Source: Juglans regia (Eukaryota > Streptophyta > Magnoliopsida > Fagales > Juglandaceae). From it: a DNA stretch of 64,000 nt. Shown piece by piece: positions 59,121 through 64,000 of the stretch. Position numbers and translations under genes: made by a program. Every line of letters starts with the position of its first letter. The first letter of the stretch is position 1. The notes below the pieces were generated by a model. The model was given only the letters and a program-made list of their open reading frames with translations. It had not been told where the DNA came from and searched no databases. The stretch spans positions 1,240,001-1,304,000 of the forward strand of contig NC_049905.1 in the NCBI RefSeq assembly GCF_001411555.2. Direction: 5' to 3'.

Positions 59121-62100
59121 AATTTTTTTAAATTTTTATATAAAATATAATAAACAATTTAATATTTTAAAATATTAAAATAATAATAAAATTAAAAATT
59201 AATATTTTATTTAATTTTTATTTAAAATCGTCTTATCCGAATATTCATTCCGCAAGTTAAGATCCGCTCCGTTTGAGTCTTGACAAAGTCAGGGAGAGCG
59301 ACCATTTTTGTTTTTTGAGATATGTAATTTATCCTCTGATTTTTATAATCTTTAATAGCATTTTAAATTAATTTCATCTCATAATGATTTTAAAAATAAT
59401 AATTTAAAACATATTAAATCAATAAATATAATTAAAAAACCATGATTCGAGCCAAATTTTCGATCTATGAGGAGATCTAACTTGGAACGAATTTGATTTT
59501 TTTTTTTTTTTTCTAAATAGAATTGGATAGTTGAATTCTAACTGGATATAAATGCAGCTTGCCAGTCTTAGGTTCGTTTGGACATTTGAAATATTTTAAA
59601 TTTATGTGAATAGTAGTAAAATAGTTTAAATTAAGATATTTTATTATATTTTTAAAAATTATAGAAAAAAATTAAATAAAAATATTATAAAATCAAAATA
59701 AATTATTTCAAAAATATAAATTTTTAATAAGATTTTTTTTTGAAATTTAAAAAAATTGTATTGATTTTTGTGTTTAGTTTTGAAATTTGTAAAATTTATA
59801 TTAATTTTTGTGTTTGGATAATGATTAAATAATGATTGGATAAAATATTAAATATTTGAAATAAAAAAATATTTTATGTTAAGTGATGTTTAGTAATAAA
59901 ATTGTCAAAAGGTTTTGAAAGTTTTAAGAATTCTCTCTCTCTTCCCTTGTCCGACCGAGCCTTATAATATTTAGTATTTTTTATGTAAAATTGTTTAATT
60001 TTGCATATATCTCAAAAGAAAATGTTATTAACCCAAGTAAAAATAATTATACCAAAAATGTTAAAAATTACGGGTAAAAAACCAATAATAATTCAGCCGT
60101 CATAATAATAGCACACGATTCTAACTATACCAGCTAGATGCTGCCCATTGCGCAATATCATGGGTGCATCAATTCTGAAAACGATGTATTTTTTTTGCTT
60201 CTCAAGCTTCAATCTTGTCCAACATTACTCTTGTGTCCCTCATGGCACTTCCTGCAATCCAGTCGTGTGTGATTTGGTCCTTACAATGCTGTTATTGTTC
60301 TCAAAGAATCCTCTTCTAATATGATGCTCTTAATATGTTTGAATTGTGCTTCTTTGACTCATATAAATGTTGTCATCACTTCACCTAAGTTTGGATTGCA
60401 ATTCTCAATATGGTCTACTACTATGAAAATTAAATCTCCATTGTGTCATCTGCAAGTCGCAACTAAAGTCCTTCCATTTGGTCTCACCGCCACATCAAAA
60501 TTAATCAAGACTGTACCAACTGGTGGGTGGTTCCAATTTTTCTTTAAAAAATAATTTTTTCTTTTATAATCCATGCATTACAATGGTCACTAAAGAATCT
60601 TCCTACTTTAATAACAAATTGTTCTATAAAAAGATTTGTTATAGACTTATGCACAATTTGATTTCTATAGAATCATAAGTTATCTATGGCAATCATACCA
60701 AAAATTTGAAACCTATGGACTTGATTTTTTGGGAGATAAGAGTTTAAGGGCCGGATCCAAGATACAACTAATCCAATCTTGAAGATTTTGACCAATAGAG
60801 GAGATGTTTATAGGCCAGGAAGATTGTCTCTAAAGAATTATAGAGACATCGTACTCATCTATTAATGCAATGTTTCTTTTCTGAGAAAAATAAAAATAAA
60901 AATAGCAGTCCACGGGCAAAAGCCTTGATAAGCACACCTCTACAAGAGCATCTTAAGCTGGATTACAATCAAACCAAGACAGTATATAGGAAAATGTTAG
61001 TTTATCGTTTCATTTTGTTCGCTCATTTTGACCGCTCGTGTATTTAAATTTTATTTTAATTTTTTTACTTAATAATTAAGGAAGTAAATTTTAGTGTATT
61101 GATATATTTTTTATATATTTTAAAAATATTTAAATATGTTAAAAAATATATGAAAATAAAAAAAATAAATTTGTACTATGCGGAACGCCCAGTAAACATG
61201 ACTCTTATCCATATCTCTTCACCATACCAGTCCACCCACCCAGTTTTATTTTATTTTTATATATATCAAAATATGGAATCTAGCTGTTCATAAATAAATA
61301 AATCATGCTTATTCTTCTTCTTCTTATTTTATTTTATTTTTTATATATACATATATATTTATATATATAATCTAAGGTTTTGCAACCTCATTCTACTAGT
61401 TACTTTTCAGACATTCCAAAATTAATGTTTTTGTGTAAGCTGAGACTTCACATGTTGTCTGGCACTTAGAAGCCAAGATCGAAGAGAATTTCCAACTTGG
61501 AGATGCAGTCACTGATCAAATTGTTTTGCTGTTTCATAAAAGTTTTGAAATAACTAGAAAGATAAGTACAAATCAATTTGCATCTCGCAAATTTTCCTTT
61601 TTGGAATCTTCGATACATCTTAAGTTGTGGACGATAAAGTACCCGTCCTCTTGAAGGCTAGGCTAAGCCTACCAAATCACACTAGAGGACAAGATGGAGA
61701 GAAAGTAAGTAGGAGACTAGAAGACAAGAAGTGAACATAGGTATAAGAGATGCAAGAGAAGAGTGTCAGAAGGAAGTGGGAAAAAGAAAGGATGCTCAAA
61801 CACATCAATGGTTAGACCTCACCTCTGCTGATAGACATGCAAAGAGACCGGTCACATCATGGCAAGCAGGCACGCTTAAGAGGGGTGAAATAAAAGCAAG
61901 GGACCAGATGACTAATGGGAGCCTTTTTTTCTTCAACCTCTCGAGAGAGACATCTTCTCCAACAAGAAAATTTCTAATTTTCTTTGTATAATGAGAAATG
62001 AGAGGTTATAAAAGACTGTAAATAAGTATATTATAGTAAATTTTTCCTCCCCAAACGCCTGTGGACATAAGCAACATGTCGAACTACGAAAATTTGTGTA

Positions 62101-62423
62101 TTCATTTCTCTTATTTTTTCTGCACTTATTTTCCATTCACCACTATTGATGTACGCATCGACACCATACAGCCACACCAAAATACTGTCAGGGACTCCAA
62201 ATAATACCGATCAAGGCCCAAGTCGACCAGTGGGCCGAGAATGACTCTTTCTCTCATTCGGACCTATTTTGCAATTTTTCCAGCATCAACATAGGTAGTC
62301 TGAAACACGGACACATGATATTCTAATTATATCATGGGATATCGTGTCATTTAAAATTAATAAAAGTTAATACTTACGTAAATCATTTTAATGTACCCAA
62401 TAATTTTCCAATGAGATTTGCTG
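59121..62423. other. Intergenic region, no gene recognised
   Basis: AT-rich, low-complexity sequence. Open frames at 60321-60554 and 61731-61991 have no recognisable domain; the first has slightly coding-like composition and could be an old retroelement or gene remnant. TA-rich patches occur near 61080-61150 and 61330-61370. Confidence 0.5.
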
Positions 62424-62515
62424 GGCATCAGCCCGTATCCGCTGCACACCTCGCATAACTTTTTTTTTTTTTTTACACTCAATATATTGAGTGTGCAGCG
62501 GATACGGCTGATGCC
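62424..62515. repeat. Near-perfect 25-bp inverted repeat with inner palindrome
   Basis: The left arm GGCATCAGCCCGTATCCGCT continues GCACAC. The right arm, read on the other strand, is the same with one C fewer. A T-run and the perfect palindrome CACTCAATATATTGAGTG lie between and overlap the right arm. It could be a tiny MITE, a hairpin RNA or a strong cruciform. No target duplication was found at the edges. Confidence 0.85.
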
Positions 62516-63114
62516 AATATTTTTTCTTTTCCAATATACAGCATTCTTTGTACTTCTCCTTGTGTACAGTCATTCACTTGCTCCATCCTTCATCCACTGT
62601 GAAATCCAACTTCAAGTCTTCAACACCATACTTTTTTACTTTACGGATAAAATAAACGAGAATTTTCCTGAAGAGAGACTCAAACCCTCCCAAAAAACTA
62701 AAAGGTTTTATAAATCGGCTGCCATTGACAGACATTATTAATCTTTTTCTGCTACTTGTACCTAAGAAATAATTCCCATGATGGAATCCTAAAGCAATAT
62801 GTATTCAACACCTTACCAAGTTTCTGCGGCTTCAGAAGAGAACCATGGCACTACATTACTTCAAGCATCACTCAAATATATACAATTAGATTGAAAAAAA
62901 TGGTAGAAAACTTTCAAACATTTAAGATATGGCATAAGCAAAACTGGATTTCTAAGCATGCTCCTGATAAATGTGATATACATCTCAGTAAGGTTGCAGA
63001 ACATATGTCTTAATCATAAAATTAGATACATTTATAAGATGAAGCAAAAAACTGCAGCAAGATTTTTCATTTCAAGAATCATACCAACCAACTTTAATAA
63101 CCAAGGAGTCCTTC

Positions 63115-63456
63115 TCACGACTCAGGCTGAATTTGGGAGTTGACATCAATCTGGGGTGCTTCCATGTCAGGGATATCTTCCCGAACAGATGAGAGTGATT
63201 CAGTCTGGCTTGGTGCTGAGGCTTGAATAATTTCTTGCGGTTTAAACTTGTTGACATAGTAACTTAGCGATGGCCCAGAGTATTCTACCGTCAGCACTTG
63301 AGGTGGGTTTTTACCAACTTGAAGGAGTACCGTTGAAGCTGCAGCAATAGAGATGAGGGCAAGGCCACCAGCAATTGCTGCAGTGTTCTCAGCTCCATTG
63401 GAAGAAGAACCAGCAGTACCAGAGCTGATTGCAGTTTCCGCCACGTAAACTGCCGG
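63115..63456 (-). CDS. MPH1-like thylakoid membrane protein, terminal exon (partial)
   Basis: The final exon starts after a CCCAG acceptor (63457-63461) and reads PAVYVAETAISSGTAGSS, then one hydrophobic segment (AAIAGGLALISIAAASTVLL), then VGKNPPQVLTVEYSGPSLSY and a Pro/Ser/Glu-rich tail ending QIQPES. It encodes 113 residues. The pattern agrees with my recollection of Arabidopsis MPH1 (maintenance of PSII under high light 1), a single-span thylakoid protein, but I could not align it. The transit-peptide exon is not identified. A possible upstream exon at 63604-63711 (frame SPRPIAAHVLGPKHRVFDET, GT donor in phase 0) is weakly supported. Confidence 0.6.
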   Translation of the reverse strand, partial: PAVYVAETAISSGTAGSSSNGAENTAAIAGGLALISIAAASTVLLQVGKNPPQVLTVEYSGPSLSYYVNKFKPQEIIQASAPSQTESLSSVREDIPDMEAPQIDVNSQIQPES

Positions 63457-64000
63457 CTGGGAGGTTCAGAAGATATTAGATGCAAAATGCCACAAAACTG
63501 AAGTACTGAGAGAGAAGCAGAGAAGAAAGAAAAATACAGAAGAAATATGTACCAATCCTAAGAACAGATGGCTGCAATAGTTCGTTTAGAGTTTTCTTCC
63601 TACCTGCTGTGTGTACCAAAAATTCCATTGTTTCAACTTGGAAGTTTCATCGAAAACTCTGTGCTTAGGCCCTAGAACATGGGCAGCTATTGGGCGGGGG
63701 GACACATGATACTAACTCTTGATTCAGCACACTTCTATTGCAGTGTTTGAGTCAATATTATTACTTTCTGTCTACTCATAGTAATATTATTCTTTTTCAA
63801 ATCACTAAGTAGTTATTTCTCTTGAAATATTTTGTTTATGTAGAGACGAGCCTTTATTTAGGAGGCCTACAGCTAGTGGTAAAATGGCTACCTCTGATGG
63901 TCCAAATGGAATTGCAGGCTGTGGTAATTAACTCCTCAATCAATCTTGCAGGATTCTCAGATTTCTTATATACAAGAGACTGACAATTCCCTTGAATTCC

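Noticed and set aside
58829..59122. Plus-strand open frame of 97 codons
   Set aside because: It overlaps the probable choline kinase leader on the other strand and has no recognisable domain.
62418..62741. Plus-strand open frame of 107 codons through the hairpin
   Set aside because: It runs through the inverted repeat and T-run with no domain or coding bias.

Overview
This is a plant nuclear window from a woody eudicot. The evidence is AT-rich intergenic DNA, split genes with GT-AG introns, and plant-specific families (MIZ1-like DUF617, a PPR protein of the Arabidopsis At1g80270 type, a plastid MPH1-like protein). Short elements rich in CATCTCATCTC blocks and many plant LINEs with a reverse-transcriptase zinc-binding C-terminus suggest Fagales, perhaps the walnut family; that placement is inference only.

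Layout. (1) Positions 3-188: the 3' end of an unrecognised plus-strand gene. (2) About 955-9366 and 11325-20168: a large tandem segmental duplication. Each unit carries a MIZ1-like gene, a three-exon PPR gene and, on the opposite strand, the terminal coding exon of NRPC2. In unit A the MIZ1-like gene is intact; in unit B it is a pseudogene. Both PPR genes are open and each encodes 614 residues. Comparing the units gives empty sites that date and delimit several MITEs. (3) About 9366-11325: a spacer with coding-like debris and a 62-bp triplication. (4) 19742-53513, minus strand: a nearly 34-kb NRPC2 gene (second-largest subunit of RNA polymerase III). I reconstructed 38 exons, all in phase, giving 1162 residues. 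Its introns are swollen by nested LINEs, a SINE and many LINE-tail micro-insertions. (5) 54723-58066, minus: a seven-exon choline kinase of 359 residues. (6) 59.1-63.1 kb: intergenic DNA with one strong hairpin. (7) 63115-63456, minus: the last exon of an MPH1-like thylakoid membrane protein whose 5' part is upstream or outside the window.

The genes are unrelated housekeeping or plant-specific genes rather than a pathway. The PPR copy in unit B and NRPC2 are convergent. I found no new multi-gene system. The most unusual content is the duplication that stranded a spare NRPC2 terminal exon, the very short target-primed insertion footprints, and a Pol III-type SINE inside an intron of a Pol III subunit gene. 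All exon boundaries were read by eye from splice signals, reading frame and family similarity; no alignment was run.
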